Assembly: GCF_000934545.1 (NCBI RefSeq)
Contig: NZ_CP010554.1
Location: 2,046,001-2,110,000 of the forward strand
DNA from: Rugosibacter aromaticivorans
GTDB taxonomy: Bacteria; Pseudomonadota; Gammaproteobacteria; Burkholderiales; Rhodocyclaceae
Direction: 5' to 3'
Length of the DNA stretch: 64,000 bases
The notes under the pieces were generated by a model. It made no database searches, had not been told where the DNA came from, and saw nothing but the letters and a program-made list of their open reading frames with translations. The number at the start of each line of letters is the position of its first letter. Within the stretch, counting starts at the first letter, position 1. This document shows positions 16,977 to 27,124 of this stretch, piece after piece. The position numbers and the translations under genes are program-made.

Positions 16977-17723
16977 TCACACCGGATTGTCGATATCGAT
17001 GAATTCGCATTCAATACCGCAAGCCTTGTTCAGCTGTGCTGCCAAAGCCATCACGCCATAGCGTTCGGTTGCGTGGTGACCGGCCGCCAGATAAGCCATG
17101 CCGGTTTCGCGCGCCAGATGAACAGTCTGCTCCGAGATTTCGCCGGAGACAAAAATATCGGCGCCGGTCGCCAGCGCTTCTTCAAAATAACTTTGCGCAC
17201 CACCGGTGCACCAGGCAATGCGTTTTATCGAGCGCGTCGCTTCACCTATCAGTAAAGGCGCACGTCCTAAGCTGCGCTCGACTGCGGCGGTCAGATCGCC
17301 GGCAGAAGTCGGCGCGGGCGGGACGCCGAAAAAGCCGATGTCCTGCTCGCTAAAATGCCCTTCGATCGTCCAGCCCAGGCGCGCGGCAAGCTGCGCGTTA
17401 TTGCCTAGCGTCGGGTGCGCATCCAGCGGCAGATGGTAGGCAAAAAGACTGATATCATGTACCAGCAAGCTTGCCAGCCGCTGACGGCGATAGCCGGTCA
17501 CACGACCATCTTCACCCTTCCAGAACCAGCCGTGATGCACCAACAAAGCATCGGCCCGATGTTTAATCGCCGCATCAATCAGCGCTTGGCTTGCCGTAAC
17601 GCCACAAACAACGCGTTGCACGAGCGCCCTGCCTTCCACTTGCAGGCCATTTGGGCAATAATCGCGAAAGCGCGCTGCTTCGAGCAGCCCGTCAAGATAC
17701 ATCCGCAGTTCCTCACGTTGCAT
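16977..17723 (-). CDS. Nif3-like dinuclear metal centre protein (DUF34/YbgI family)
   Basis: A 248-residue protein matching the Nif3/YbgI family: the NGLQVEG motif near the start, VHHGWFWKGED carrying metal-binding histidines, a LPLDAHP segment, and a C-terminal GHHATERYGV with further metal ligands. Members form toroidal hexamers with a dinuclear metal site; a role in nucleotide or cofactor repair has been proposed but is not settled. An ATG at 17741 is also possible and would add six residues. It is divergent from the HtrA gene with under 40 bases between starts. Confidence 0.9.
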   Translation of the reverse strand: MQREELRMYLDGLLEAARFRDYCPNGLQVEGRALVQRVVCGVTASQALIDAAIKHRADALLVHHGWFWKGEDGRVTGYRRQRLASLLVHDISLFAYHLPLDAHPTLGNNAQLAARLGWTIEGHFSEQDIGFFGVPPAPTSAGDLTAAVERSLGRAPLLIGEATRSIKRIAWCTGGAQSYFEEALATGADIFVSGEISEQTVHLARETGMAYLAAGHHATERYGVMALAAQLNKACGIECEFIDIDNPV

Positions 17724-17761
17724 TGTTTTCAACCTTTTCACTACTAAAAAAGAGTTCGATT

Positions 17762-18925
17762 ATGCGCCGTCTCTGGCTTACCTTCGCCCAAACCGTTACC
17801 ATTTGTATCGCGCTTTTGTTTACGATCAAAACACTCAAGCCCGAATGGCTGGGTTACTGGCCAAATTTATCCTCTTTACCTGCGCCATCTGCCACAGTAA
17901 TCGATGCCCCCGTAAGCACTGCGCACCGCCCGGGTTCATATGCCGATGCCGCGCAAAAAGCTTTGCCAGCGGTGGTTCATGTTTACACTAGCCAGGATGT
18001 CAAGATACCACGTCACCCCTTGCAGGATGACCCGCTATTTCGCCGTTTTTTTGGTGATCACCTGGGCGAAGGATCTGAGCGCAGATCAGGTCTGGGCAGT
18101 GGTGTCGTGGTGTCGTCCGAGGGTTATATTTTGACTAACTTTCATGTCGTCAATGGCGCAGATGAAATTGAAGTCGCCAGCAATGATGGTCACAAATACA
18201 AAGCGCAGGTGGTGGGATCAGACCCTGAATCCGACCTGGCGGTTCTGCGCATTCCAGCCGACCATAAGCTGCCTGTGATCACCTTTGGCAATAGCGACAC
18301 CTTGCGCGTGGGCGACATTGTGTTGGCGATCGGCAATCCCTTTGGTGTTGGGCAAACGGTCACTTCGGGCATTGTGTCTGCTCTTGGCCGCTCGCACTTG
18401 GGCATCAACACGTTTGAGAATTTCATTCAGACGGATGCAGCAATTAACCCGGGTAATTCAGGGGGCGCGTTGATTGACACCAACGGTAATCTGGTTGGCA
18501 TCAATACCGCGATTTATTCACAAAGTGGTGGCTCGATGGGCATCGGTTTTGCGATTCCGGTATCGCTGGCTAAAAACATCATGGAAGAAATCGTGAAGAA
18601 CGGCGTCGTCACCCGGGGCTGGATTGGTGTTGAAGTGCAAGAAATTACGCCTGAACTGGCGGAATCATTCAAACTGCCTAACGCCAATGGCGCGCTGATT
18701 GCCGGTGTTGTCCGTGGCGCACCTGCCGAGCGGGCAGGCATTCAACCAGGCGATGTACTGCTTGATGTCGCGGGTAAACCTGTAAAAGATGCCCAAGCGA
18801 TGCTCGGGCTCATCGCTGCCCTTGAACCAGGAAAAGTGGCTCGCCTAACGTTAATGCGCGCGGGTAAAACTTTCAACGCCGATGTCACCATCGGCAAGCG
18901 CCCTAAACCGCTGGCTGAGGAATAA
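17762..18925 (+). CDS. Membrane-anchored HtrA/DegS-type serine protease
   Basis: A 387-residue periplasmic protease. An N-terminal membrane anchor (about residues 5-24) is followed by a trypsin-like domain with catalytic H128 (TNFHVV), D158 (SDLAVL) and S233 (NPGNSGGAL), and a single PDZ domain from about 265. One PDZ plus an uncleaved anchor is the DegS/AlgW layout, while DegP/DegQ have two PDZs. It probably acts in envelope stress sensing or quality control. Its place at the end of the his-tat block is common in betaproteobacteria. The ATG at 17762 is chosen because it starts exactly at the anchor. Confidence 0.93.
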   Translation: MRRLWLTFAQTVTICIALLFTIKTLKPEWLGYWPNLSSLPAPSATVIDAPVSTAHRPGSYADAAQKALPAVVHVYTSQDVKIPRHPLQDDPLFRRFFGDHLGEGSERRSGLGSGVVVSSEGYILTNFHVVNGADEIEVASNDGHKYKAQVVGSDPESDLAVLRIPADHKLPVITFGNSDTLRVGDIVLAIGNPFGVGQTVTSGIVSALGRSHLGINTFENFIQTDAAINPGNSGGALIDTNGNLVGINTAIYSQSGGSMGIGFAIPVSLAKNIMEEIVKNGVVTRGWIGVEVQEITPELAESFKLPNANGALIAGVVRGAPAERAGIQPGDVLLDVAGKPVKDAQAMLGLIAALEPGKVARLTLMRAGKTFNADVTIGKRPKPLAEE

Positions 18926-18945
18926 AGGCAATAAGACCTTGAGTC

Positions 18946-18961
18946 CTCGCCCGATGGCGAG
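18946..18961. terminator. Weak hairpin between convergent htrA-type and tatC genes
   Basis: CTCGCC and GGCGAG form a perfect six-base-pair stem with a four-base loop, followed on the plus strand by CTTT. It lies between two convergent genes and could stop the protease transcript, though the T run is short. Confidence 0.35.
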
Positions 18962-18963
18962 CT

Positions 18964-19710
18964 TTACGGTGCGCTATCGCCGGAGGCAGCGAGGGCTGGC
19001 TTGGCGATGAAGCCCGCCATGAAAACGCCTGCTTCAAACAGCAGCCACATGGGCATGGCCATCATAAATTGTGAGATGACATCGGGCGGCGTGAAAATTG
19101 CGCCGATCACAAACGCTCCAACGATGACATAAGGCCGCCACTCGCGTAGCTTTTCAACGCGCACAAATCCCATTTTGACCAGCACGATGACAATCACCGG
19201 TACCTCAAACGTGGCACCAAAAGCAAGAAACATGGTGAGCACAAATGAAAAATATTTTTCAATATCCGTCATCCACGAAACGCCAACGGGGGCAAACCTC
19301 GCCATAAAGCCAAAGACCATCGGAAAAAACGCAAAGTAGGCAAAGGCCATCCCCGTAAAAAAAAGCAAGACGGAAGCAATTAACATCGGCACAGCAAATT
19401 TCTTTTCGTGGGCATATAGCCCTGGCGCGACAAACGCCCATATCTGGTACAGCACGTAAGGCAGCACCACAAGAAAAGAGACGACCAGCGCTACCTTCAT
19501 GGGCACCAGAAAAACCCCGACAACATCGGTAGCGATCATCGTGCCGCCCGCAGGCAACACGTGCAAGAGCGGTGCGGCCAGCAGCGAATAAAGCTCCCGC
19601 GCGAAAAACGCCATAGGTACAAAAACAACCAGCACGGCAATCAGGATGCGAATCAGGCGATCACGCAACTCCACCAGATGCGACAGAAAACTTTCCTGAC
19701 CTTCCACCAT
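18964..19710 (-). CDS. tatC: Twin-arginine translocase subunit TatC
   Basis: A 248-residue polytopic membrane protein with six hydrophobic segments. The N-terminal FLSHLVELRDRL is the classic TatC start, and FVAPGLYAHEKK is the conserved first-loop motif. TatC with TatB binds the twin-arginine signal of folded substrates. One client is probably in this window, the multicopper oxidase at 29883. Its start shares a base with the tatB stop, so the genes are coupled. Confidence 0.97.
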   Translation of the reverse strand: MVEGQESFLSHLVELRDRLIRILIAVLVVFVPMAFFARELYSLLAAPLLHVLPAGGTMIATDVVGVFLVPMKVALVVSFLVVLPYVLYQIWAFVAPGLYAHEKKFAVPMLIASVLLFFTGMAFAYFAFFPMVFGFMARFAPVGVSWMTDIEKYFSFVLTMFLAFGATFEVPVIVIVLVKMGFVRVEKLREWRPYVIVGAFVIGAIFTPPDVISQFMMAMPMWLLFEAGVFMAGFIAKPALAASGDSAP

Positions 19711-20165
19711 CAGGTTCGCTCCGTCGGTGTGGCCGGTGTTGTCAGTCCGGCAGGTGTTTTTTCAGGCACCACAGCGTCTGAAAAAGTCGGCTCTGGTGAT
19801 GCGCCGTGAAGCAAGTCCTCTTGGGGTGCGCCGCGGAACAAGTCCCCTTGGTGAACGGTGAGCTCCGCAGTTTCCTCTCCTGGAGGCGCAATGTCCTGCG
19901 CAACGGAAGACGCCACCTCATGCATTTCATGTCGCACAGTGGATTCGGCCGCAGCGATGCGATCAGCCACTTCCTGCTGCATTTTTTTCAGCTCGTCAAG
20001 TTGCATTTCGCGGCTGATGTCTGCTTTGACATCATTGACGTAACGGCGCAACCGGCCTGACAACAGCCCGGCAGTGCGCGCCACTTTGGGTAACCGCTCG
20101 GGGCCAATAACGATGAGCGCTACCACGGCGATCACCAGCAGTTCAGAAAACCCAATATCAAACAC
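19710..20165 (-). CDS. tatB: Twin-arginine translocase subunit TatB
   Basis: A 151-residue protein starting MFDIGFSELLVIAVVALIVIG with the Pro-containing hinge GPERLPK typical of TatB, then an amphipathic helix and a long charged, poorly ordered tail (Gln/Glu/Pro/Thr-rich). The tail includes two related segments, GDLFRGAP and EDLLHGAS. TatB works with TatC in substrate recognition. It lies between tatA and tatC in the usual order. Confidence 0.95.
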   Translation of the reverse strand: MFDIGFSELLVIAVVALIVIGPERLPKVARTAGLLSGRLRRYVNDVKADISREMQLDELKKMQQEVADRIAAAESTVRHEMHEVASSVAQDIAPPGEETAELTVHQGDLFRGAPQEDLLHGASPEPTFSDAVVPEKTPAGLTTPATPTERT

Positions 20166-20228
20166 GAAGAATCAACGCCACAGAAGTGCGGTAGCGCGCG
20201 TCTGCTTTCGCCACCACGCCATTAAAAA

Positions 20229-20471
20229 TCACAACTTGGATTGCTCGCGATGCGACTCAACATCAATCGTTTGCCCGGTCACCTGCGCGGGTGGCGCGGT
20301 CGATGCGTTATGCGTAGTCGGTGCATCCGACGCGCCTTCTTTCATGCCCTCTTTAAACCCTTTGACTGCTCCACCAAGGTCAGAACCTATGTTGCGCAAT
20401 TTCTTCGTGCCAAATATCAGCATGACAATCACCAACACAATTAACCAGTGCCAGATACTCAAGCTTCCCAT
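20229..20471 (-). CDS. tatA: Twin-arginine translocase subunit TatA
   Basis: An 80-residue protein with one N-terminal membrane helix ([21 protein letters not shown]), the amphipathic helix [19 protein letters not shown] and a short polar tail. TatA multimers form the transport route of the Tat system. It has a strong ribosome-binding site (AAGGAG) and follows the hinT gene by 13 bases. Confidence 0.96.
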   Translation of the reverse strand: MGSLSIWHWLIVLVIVMLIFGTKKLRNIGSDLGGAVKGFKEGMKEGASDAPTTHNASTAPPAQVTGQTIDVESHREQSKL

Positions 20472-20484
20472 TATTTTCTCCTTG

Positions 20485-20841
20485 TTAACTCGCTCGTTGC
20501 TTCAGCATGGGGCCCAAGGGTTCCGGGCCACCCAGAATATGTGCGTGCAAATGATACACCTCCTGTTGCCCCACATAGCCTGTATTGATGATGGTGCGAA
20601 AGCCGTCGTTCAGGCCTTGGCCTTTAGCGAGCTCGCCGGCCTTGGCAAGCAGACGCCCCAGGATTTTCTGGTGGCTCATGTCGGCTTCAGCCAGCGAGGC
20701 AATGTGTTGTTTTGGCACGATCATAAAATGCACCGGTGCAGCGGGATGAATATCGTGAAAAGCAAAAATCTCATCGTCCTCATAAATTTTTTTTGAGGGA
20801 ATATCACCGCGAATGATTTTGCAAAAAATGCAGTCACTCAT
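20485..20841 (-). CDS. hinT: HIT family nucleotide-binding hydrolase
   Basis: A 118-residue histidine-triad protein. The motif HLHAHILGG is present, with [14 protein letters not shown] at the start. HinT-type proteins hydrolyse purine nucleoside phosphoramidates. It overlaps hisE by four bases and precedes tatA, the usual link between the his and tat genes in this group. Confidence 0.95.
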   Translation of the reverse strand: MSDCIFCKIIRGDIPSKKIYEDDEIFAFHDIHPAAPVHFMIVPKQHIASLAEADMSHQKILGRLLAKAGELAKGQGLNDGFRTIINTGYVGQQEVYHLHAHILGGPEPLGPMLKQRAS

Positions 20842-21167
20842 TTTGTATCCCCACGATTTTTTTTCTCGTCGATACCAGAAAGGCCTTCGCGGCGACGAAA
20901 CTCAGCCACAACATCATCAATACCTACATCAAACTGGGTGAGCAGCACCATGCTGTGAAACCAGAGATCGGTGACTTCATGCACCAGATGCAAACGGTCG
21001 CCGTCTTTGGCAGCCATAATTGTTTCAGCCGCTTCCTCCGCGACTTTTTTACAGATCGAATCAACCCCTTTGGCGTACAAACCAGCGACATAGGAGGAAT
21101 CCGGCGCAGCGGTTTTGCGCGCATACAGAGTTTTTTGCAAACGATGCATCACCTCAAAATCTATCAT
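20838..21167 (-). CDS. hisE: Phosphoribosyl-ATP pyrophosphatase
   Basis: A 109-residue MazG-like pyrophosphatase. Metal-binding acidic residues are in [14 protein letters not shown] and [10 protein letters not shown]. It carries out the second step of histidine synthesis. It overlaps hisI by four bases and hinT by four bases. Unlike in enterobacteria, hisI and hisE are separate genes. Confidence 0.96.
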   Translation of the reverse strand: MIDFEVMHRLQKTLYARKTAAPDSSYVAGLYAKGVDSICKKVAEEAAETIMAAKDGDRLHLVHEVTDLWFHSMVLLTQFDVGIDDVVAEFRRREGLSGIDEKKNRGDTK

Positions 21168-21577
21168 CTGTATATGTCCTCCGGCGCTTTGAGTACAGGA
21201 TCAACCGCCTGCCAAACGCCCGACTCAAGACGCTGAAAAAAACAACTCTTGCGCCCGGTATGGCAAGCGATTCCAGAAATTTGTTCCACCTTCAACAACA
21301 CCACATCGTTATCGCAATCAAGCCGAATTTCTTTGACCCATTGCACATGACCAGACGCTTCGCCTTTGCGCCACAGCCGATTGCGCGAGCGAGACCAATA
21401 AATCGCCCGGCCTTCGGCCACCGTAAGAGACAGTGCCTCGCGGTTCATCCAGGCGAGCATCAAAATCTCGCCGCTGGCCGCTTCTTGGGTGATAACCGGC
21501 ACCAATCCCTGCGCATCCCATGCGACGGCCTCTAGCCAGGAAGTTTCACTCACGGGTGTTTTCACGGGTACATTCAT
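21164..21577 (-). CDS. hisI: Phosphoribosyl-AMP cyclohydrolase
   Basis: A 137-residue HisI. It has the conserved [38 protein letters not shown] and [11 protein letters not shown] segments; the cysteines and aspartates in these bind zinc and magnesium. It opens the purine ring of PR-AMP, the third step of histidine synthesis. It overlaps hisF and hisE by four bases each. Confidence 0.97.
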   Translation of the reverse strand: MNVPVKTPVSETSWLEAVAWDAQGLVPVITQEAASGEILMLAWMNREALSLTVAEGRAIYWSRSRNRLWRKGEASGHVQWVKEIRLDCDNDVVLLKVEQISGIACHTGRKSCFFQRLESGVWQAVDPVLKAPEDIYR

Positions 21578-22332
21578 AGCCTCACCTCGACACCCTGTTG
21601 CTGCATGTATTCTTTCGCTTCACGCACGGTGTATTCGCCATAATGGAAAATACTCGCCGCCAGCACAGCATCGGCTCGTCCGATAGTAACGCCAGCCGTC
21701 AAATGAGCCAAGTTGCCTACGCCGCCACTAGCAATCACCGGAATAGTGACAGCATCGACCACTGCGCGAGTCAATGCTAAATCAAAGCCGGCCTTGGTGC
21801 CATCACGATCCATGCTGGTGAGCAAAATTTCACCCGCACCCAGCAACTGCACCTGCCGCGCCCAGTCAATCGCATCCAAACCGACATTCTTGCGCCCGCC
21901 GTGGGTAAACACCGTCCACTTGCCGGGGCTCGTCTGCTTGGCATCGATCGCAACCACGATGCATTGCGTACCGACTTTGGCTGCGGCATCAGCCACTAAT
22001 TGCGGATTATTCACCGCTGCGGTATTCATGCTGACTTTATCTGCGCCGGCGTTAAGCAAACGACGCACATCCGTCACCGCACGCACACCGCCGCCCACGG
22101 TGAGGGGAATGAAAACCTGAGAAGCCACTGCCTCGATGATGTGCAAAATAATATCACGCTCATCTGAGCTCGCCGTGATGTCCAGAAAGGTAATTTCGTC
22201 TGCGCCCTGCGCGTCATAACGACGGGCAATTTCCACGGGGTCCCCCGCATCGCGTAACGCCACGAAGTTAACCCCTTTCACGACGCGACCGGCATTCACG
22301 TCAAGGCAGGGAATGATGCGTTTAGCCAGCAT
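21574..22332 (-). CDS. hisF: Imidazole glycerol phosphate synthase cyclase subunit
   Basis: A 252-residue (beta/alpha)8 barrel. The start [20 protein letters not shown] holds the catalytic Asp of strand 1, and VVAIDAK holds the second Asp; phosphate-binding loops are in GGGVR and ASGGVGN. With HisH it makes imidazole glycerol phosphate and AICAR. It follows hisA by 11 bases. Confidence 0.98.
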   Translation of the reverse strand: MLAKRIIPCLDVNAGRVVKGVNFVALRDAGDPVEIARRYDAQGADEITFLDITASSDERDIILHIIEAVASQVFIPLTVGGGVRAVTDVRRLLNAGADKVSMNTAAVNNPQLVADAAAKVGTQCIVVAIDAKQTSPGKWTVFTHGGRKNVGLDAIDWARQVQLLGAGEILLTSMDRDGTKAGFDLALTRAVVDAVTIPVIASGGVGNLAHLTAGVTIGRADAVLAASIFHYGEYTVREAKEYMQQQGVEVRL

Positions 22333-22343
22333 GGCAAGCGGCC

Positions 22344-23087
22344 CTAGCGACCAGAGAGCGCGTCTGCCTCAGCTTGCGCTGCGCTGAAATCCAGCGTGCC
22401 TTCATAAATCGCACGGCCGGTAATTGCCCCCATAATTCCCTCGTCTGCTACCTGACACAGCGCCTGGATGTCTTGCAAGCCGGCAATGCCGCCGCTAGCG
22501 ATCACCGGAATGGTCAGTGCCTGGGCTAATCTGACAGTCGCTTCGATGTTTACACCGGACAACATGCCATCCCGTCCGATGTCGGTATAGATCACTGCCT
22601 CGGCGCCATAGCCTTCAAACTTTTTAGCCAGATCAATCACATCGTGACCGGTCAGCTTGGACCAGCCGTCAACCGCAACCTTGCCATCTTTTGCATCCAG
22701 CCCAACAATAATATGCCCGGGGAAGGCACTGCAAGCGTCATGCAGAAAACCAGGATTCTTCACTGCTGCCGTGCCAATGATGATGTAGCTAATACCATCA
22801 TCAAGACAGCGTTCAATGGTATCCAGATCACGAATGCCACCGCCCAGTTGCACGGGAATTTCATTGCCCACTTCGGCAAGAATCGTCTTGATAGCGGATT
22901 CGTTTTTTGGCTTACCGGCAAAAGCGCCATTCAGGTCAACTAGATGCAAGCGGCGCGCGCCTTGCTTGATCCAGTGCCGCGCCATGGCGGCCGGGTCTTC
23001 AGAAAACACGGTGGCATCATTCATTTCGCCCTGTTTCAAACGGACACAATGGCCATCTTTCAGATCAATTGCAGGTATGAGCAGCAT
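22344..23087 (-). CDS. hisA: Phosphoribosylformimino-5-aminoimidazole carboxamide ribotide isomerase
   Basis: A 247-residue (beta/alpha)8 barrel related to HisF. It starts [12 protein letters not shown] with the catalytic Asp, and has [15 protein letters not shown] and the phosphate-binding ASGGIAG. It isomerises ProFAR in histidine synthesis. It lies between hisH and hisF in the standard order. Confidence 0.98.
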   Translation of the reverse strand: MLLIPAIDLKDGHCVRLKQGEMNDATVFSEDPAAMARHWIKQGARRLHLVDLNGAFAGKPKNESAIKTILAEVGNEIPVQLGGGIRDLDTIERCLDDGISYIIIGTAAVKNPGFLHDACSAFPGHIIVGLDAKDGKVAVDGWSKLTGHDVIDLAKKFEGYGAEAVIYTDIGRDGMLSGVNIEATVRLAQALTIPVIASGGIAGLQDIQALCQVADEGIMGAITGRAIYEGTLDFSAAQAEADALSGR

Positions 23088-23136
23088 AAAAATTAAGAGA
23101 TAAGAAAGTTAACAACACAGCAACGCAGGCACCCGA

Positions 23137-23793
23137 TCAAGGCTGCCAGTGCATGAAATTTTCCAGCAAACGCAAACCAGCCTGGGCGCTTTTTTCCGGA
23201 TGAAATTGAACAGCAAAGAGGTTATCGCACGCAATGGCGCTGGTAAAGGAGATGCCATGGGTGGTCGACCCAGCAATGCAAGTGGCATCTTGTGGCTCAA
23301 CGTAATAGCTATGCACAAAATAAAAGCGCGTTTCATCTGCAATGCCGTCCCATAGCGGATGTGGATGCGTTCCAACCTGCTGCACCTGATTCCACCCCAT
23401 GTGCGGCACTTTAAGACGCGAACCATCGACTGCCACCATGGCTGCTTGCGGAAAACGCGGCACACGACCAGACAAAACGCCAAGACCCATGACATCGCCT
23501 TCTTCCGCATGCCCAAAAAGCATTTGCAGCCCAACACAAATACCCAGAAAAGGTTTTTCAGTGGCCGCACGAATCACCGCATCGCGCAGATGCCGCTCCG
23601 TGAGCTCACGCATGCAATCGGGCATAGCACCTTGACCCGGCACCACGACGCGATCCGCCGCTGCTATTTCAGCAGCGTTGGCGGTAACGCGCACGGAGGC
23701 GCGGGGTGCCACATGTTCAATGGCTTTGGCCACCGACCGCAAATTACCCATGCCGTAATCGACCACTGCAACCGACGTAGCCATCGTGTTCAT
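23137..23793 (-). CDS. hisH: Imidazole glycerol phosphate synthase glutaminase subunit
   Basis: A 218-residue class I glutamine amidotransferase. The nucleophile is in [10 protein letters not shown], and the His and Glu are in [24 protein letters not shown] marks the N-terminus. It supplies ammonia to HisF. The open frame extends into hisB, but the ATG at 23793 (8 bases after the hisB stop) or the one three codons on (23784) fits the family start. Confidence 0.96.
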   Translation of the reverse strand: MNTMATSVAVVDYGMGNLRSVAKAIEHVAPRASVRVTANAAEIAAADRVVVPGQGAMPDCMRELTERHLRDAVIRAATEKPFLGICVGLQMLFGHAEEGDVMGLGVLSGRVPRFPQAAMVAVDGSRLKVPHMGWNQVQQVGTHPHPLWDGIADETRFYFVHSYYVEPQDATCIAGSTTHGISFTSAIACDNLFAVQFHPEKSAQAGLRLLENFMHWQP

Positions 23794-23800
23794 GCTCGAA

Positions 23801-24388
23801 TCAGAGTGAGCCTTTAGTCGAAGGAATAGCGCCCGCCGCACGCGCATCGGTCTCGATCGCCATGCGCAATGCACGGGCGAAGGCTTTGAACACGGTTTCT
23901 GCCTGATGGTGGGCGTTCACACCACTGAGGTTATCGATATGCAGGGAAATGCCCGCGTGATTGACCAGCCCTTGAAAGAACTCATGAATCAGATCGACAT
24001 CAAATTCACCGATGGCAGCGCGGGTAAAAGGCACGTTAAAAACCAACCCGGGACGGCCAGACAAATCAACCACCACCCGCGACAACGCTTCATCCAGAGG
24101 CACATAGGCATGCCCATAGCGGCGCAAGCCTTTTTTATCACCCAAGGCTTTAGCTAACGCCTGGCCGAGGGTAATGCCCACATCTTCTACCGTGTGATGC
24201 GCATCAATGTGCAGGTCCCCCACAGCATCGATCATGAGATCAATCATGCCATGCCGTGCAATCTGGTCGAGCATGTGGTCAAAAAAACCCACGCCTGTGG
24301 AGAGTTTGGCGACGCCCGTGCCATCAAGATTGATGGCAACATGAATACGGGTTTCCAGGGTATTACGAGAAACGTCAGCTTGCCGCAT
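23801..24388 (-). CDS. hisB: Imidazoleglycerol-phosphate dehydratase
   Basis: A 195-residue monofunctional dehydratase. Metal-binding motifs [12 protein letters not shown] and [17 protein letters not shown] are present, as is [18 protein letters not shown]. There is no fused HisN phosphatase domain. The ATG at 24388 ([10 protein letters not shown]) is preferred to an upstream Met because it gives the usual start. It is divergent from hisC across 115 bases, which should hold the promoters for both. Confidence 0.97.
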   Translation of the reverse strand: MRQADVSRNTLETRIHVAINLDGTGVAKLSTGVGFFDHMLDQIARHGMIDLMIDAVGDLHIDAHHTVEDVGITLGQALAKALGDKKGLRRYGHAYVPLDEALSRVVVDLSGRPGLVFNVPFTRAAIGEFDVDLIHEFFQGLVNHAGISLHIDNLSGVNAHHQAETVFKAFARALRMAIETDARAAGAIPSTKGSL

Positions 24389-24503
24389 GGCAGTCTCGGA
24401 CACGCAGTTGAACAAGAGCAACATGATACCATCGCCGAAGTTTCATTTTCACCCATTATCAACCCTGCCATCAACCCTTATACCCAGGCTAATCTGCAAA
24501 ATC

Positions 24504-25574
24504 ATGTCCGAATTTTGGAGCGATGTTGTCAAAGGCCTCACGCCTTATGTTCCTGGCGAGCAACCCAGGCTTGCCAATCTGGTCAAGCTCAACACCAACG
24601 AAAACCCCTACGGCCCTAGCCCGCGCGTGCTCAAAGCCATTCGCGGCGCGGTGGACGAAGATTTGCGGCTTTATCCAGACCCGAATGCCGAAGCGCTAAA
24701 AGAAGCCATTGCCGACCACCACGATGTAACTACTATCAACGTGTTTGTGGGTAATGGCTCTGATGAAATTCTGGCACACGTTTTTTTGGGCTTGCTAAAA
24801 CACAGCCAACCCGTGCTGTTCCCCGACATCACCTACAGCTTCTACCCCGTGTATTGCGGACTCTATGAGATTGCTTTTAACACCGTACCGCTAGCTGACG
24901 ATTTTTCCATCCGTATTGCCGACTACGCTCGACCCAATGGTGGCAATATTGGCGGCATTATTTTCCCCAACCCGAATGCGCCCACAGGCCGAGCGATTTC
25001 TCTTGCCGAGATAGAGCAGCTTTTGCAGATGCATCCGCATACAGTGATTGTTATCGATGAAGCCTATGTCGATTTTGGCGGCGAGAGTGCCATCCCGCTC
25101 ACCCATCGCTACCCGAATCTTCTGGTTGTACATACTTTTTCCAAATCACGATCTCTGGCCGGTTTGCGCGTTGGTTTTGCCATTGGCCATGCCGATTTAA
25201 TTGAAGCACTCGAGCGGGTAAAAAACAGCTTTAATTCCTACCCGCTGGATCGCCTGGCCATAGCCGGTGCCATCGCTGCGCTAGAGGACAAAGCCCATTT
25301 TGAAAGAACCCGCAAAGCGGTAATCCACTCACGCGAGGGCTTGGTGTCAGCACTGGACGCACTAGGCTTTGAAGTGCTACCCTCGGTCGCCAACTTTGTC
25401 TTTGTACGCCACCCACAACACGACGCCGAAAAGTCAGCGTTAGCATTACGGCAACGCGGCATCGTGGTGCGCCATTTCAAACTGCCACGCATCGAACAAT
25501 TTCTGCGCATTACCATCGGTACGGATGATCAATGCGCAACGCTAATTAATGCGCTGCGGGAAATACTGGCATAA
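24504..25574 (+). CDS. hisC: Histidinol-phosphate aminotransferase
   Basis: A 356-residue fold-type I PLP enzyme. It has [13 protein letters not shown], the cofactor region VIDEAYVDF, the PLP lysine in [16 protein letters not shown], and a C-terminal LRITIGT. It transaminates imidazole acetol phosphate. The ATG at 24504 gives the usual [12 protein letters not shown] start; the frame is open upstream but crosses the promoter region. All other his genes in the window are on the minus strand, so this one is inverted relative to the expected hisGDCB order. Confidence 0.97.
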   Translation: MSEFWSDVVKGLTPYVPGEQPRLANLVKLNTNENPYGPSPRVLKAIRGAVDEDLRLYPDPNAEALKEAIADHHDVTTINVFVGNGSDEILAHVFLGLLKHSQPVLFPDITYSFYPVYCGLYEIAFNTVPLADDFSIRIADYARPNGGNIGGIIFPNPNAPTGRAISLAEIEQLLQMHPHTVIVIDEAYVDFGGESAIPLTHRYPNLLVVHTFSKSRSLAGLRVGFAIGHADLIEALERVKNSFNSYPLDRLAIAGAIAALEDKAHFERTRKAVIHSREGLVSALDALGFEVLPSVANFVFVRHPQHDAEKSALALRQRGIVVRHFKLPRIEQFLRITIGTDDQCATLINALREILA

Positions 25575-25812
25575 CGCTAAACCAGTTTGATTTCTGGGGT
25601 GTCTTGACCATTACCGACACACGAAATATCTCTTGCCAAACCGGGAGGCGTCCATAATAAGACGTTCAACGTTCAAATGGAGCGGCGTGCCGCTTTTGGC
25701 ACGTCCCGCGCGAACGACTGATGGGGTGCCCCCTTTTGTTGGCGCACGCCATGCGCAGCTGAAGCTGGACGTGGGTGTCAGCACCGATCAACGCCGAGGA
25801 GGAAGCCAAAAT
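25575..25812. other. Non-coding junction downstream of hisC
   Basis: Nothing convincing is coded here. An open frame begins at 25633 and runs into the IS110-like fragment, but its first part resembles no known protein. This is the left edge of the accessory island. Confidence 0.4.
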
Positions 25813-26110
25813 ATGAGTGCTACTACTGTTGCCGACGGGCCGTGGAAGATCATCGAATCGCATCGCCTTTCGCGCACCCAGTTCGAGCGCTGGTTCCAGA
25901 ACCGCGATGTCCGCCGGGTCATCATGGAAGCCTGTGGCTCCGCTCACCACTGGGCGCGCTAGCTTAACGGCTGGGCATCGAGGTCAAGCTTCTGCCCGCC
26001 ACCTGCGTTCGTGCCTATGTGAAGCGCAACAAGACCGATCCGCCGATGCCTGCGCCCAGCTGGAAGCGGCACGGGCCACTCAGAGCCCACTATCGATGCC
26101 GGATATATGA
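25813..26110 (+). pseudogene. IS110-family transposase remnant
   Basis: Pieces of an IS110-type transposase lie in at least two frames: RVIMEACGSAHHWAR ends at a TAG at 25960, then in another frame GIEVKLLPATCVRAYVKRNK, then ADACAQLEAARATQ in a third. These are consecutive blocks of the DEDD catalytic half of the family, so the gene has frameshifts and lacks most of its length. It cannot encode a working enzyme. Confidence 0.8.
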
Positions 26111-26228
26111 CCGCATGCACTTACCCTAAGCCAGAACTATCGGTCAGTTCTCTTGAGGGGGAGTCCATATAGGCAGGGTTAGGCGAAAACCACAGAGGAC
26201 CCCTGCCTGAGCTATTCCGGGAAACCTG

Positions 26229-27124
26229 ACCCCGGGATCCGGCCCCGCTTCAATAATATTTTGACCTGTTTTTGACTGCATCAAGCAGCGTGCTTTTCCA
26301 CCCGCGCGACATACCAATCCGGTACGGGTCGTTGATGTTTTCGTCGATGCACTAGATCCTGGCCAGCGGGGGCTTGAAGGCGTCAAACCGGTGGCAACCG
26401 GCCGGCCGGCTTACCATCCCGCATGTCTCCTGAAGATTTACATCTACGGTTACCTCAATCGAGTCCAGCCGGCGGCTTGAGAAGGGAGTCCAGCGCACCG
26501 TTGAACCGATGTGGCTGACCGGTCGTCTGATGCCCGACTTCAAGACCATTGCCGATTTTCGCAAAGACAACGGCAAGACCATCCGCAGTGTCTGCCGTCA
26601 GTTCATGGTGCTGTGCCAGCGGGTTGGTCTGTTCTCCGCAGCCCTGGTCGCTCTCGACGGCAGCAAGTTCAAGGCCGTCAATAACCGAGACCGGAACTTC
26701 ACCAGCGCCAGGCTGCAACACCGGATGGAGGCAATTGAGGCTCAACTTGATGCGGCACCGGACAAGCAGATTGCGCTGACTGACCCCGATGCCCGTTCGA
26801 TGAAGACCCGCGGGGCTGGCATCGTAGGCTACCAGACGGCGGGGATGCGCAGCATCACCTGATGGGGCGCATGAGGTGCCTAATGTCGGAAGCGATCGGG
26901 ATCAGTCAACCTCGATAGCCAAGCTCGCCCGTGATGCAAGGGAAGTCCAGCCTCCTACGGTAGCTGCAGACCAGGGCTACTTCAAGGGCGAAGGTGCGCA
27001 CTTCCTGACGAAGACCCTGAAGCGGGTCATTACAGAAATAAGCCTGCACGTCCTCGCCTATCACCTCAAGCGAACAATGAAGATGCTCGGCCCCGGGGTC
27101 TTAATGGCGGAGATGAGGGGCTGA
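26229..27124 (+). pseudogene. IS1182-family transposase remnant
   Basis: Consecutive blocks of an IS1182-type transposase occur with stops and deletions: NPVRVVDVFVDALD and GRPAYHPACLLKIYIYGYLN (about 26315-26470), then LTGRLMPDFKTIADFRKDNG to ALVALDGSKFKAVNNRDRNF (26509-26860), then NVGSDRDQSTSIAKLARDAR and the C-terminal ISLHVLAYHLKRTMKMLG (26880-27124). The blocks keep the right order but several joining segments are missing. No clear terminal inverted repeats were found. Confidence 0.85.

Noticed and set aside
19800..19870. Short DNA repeat in tatB
   Set aside because: The repeat codes two related segments in the disordered TatB tail, a region known to vary, so it was not kept as a separate element.
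25633..25812. Possible small gene just after hisC
   Set aside because: The frame joins directly to the IS110 fragment and its first part has no recognisable start signal or family.
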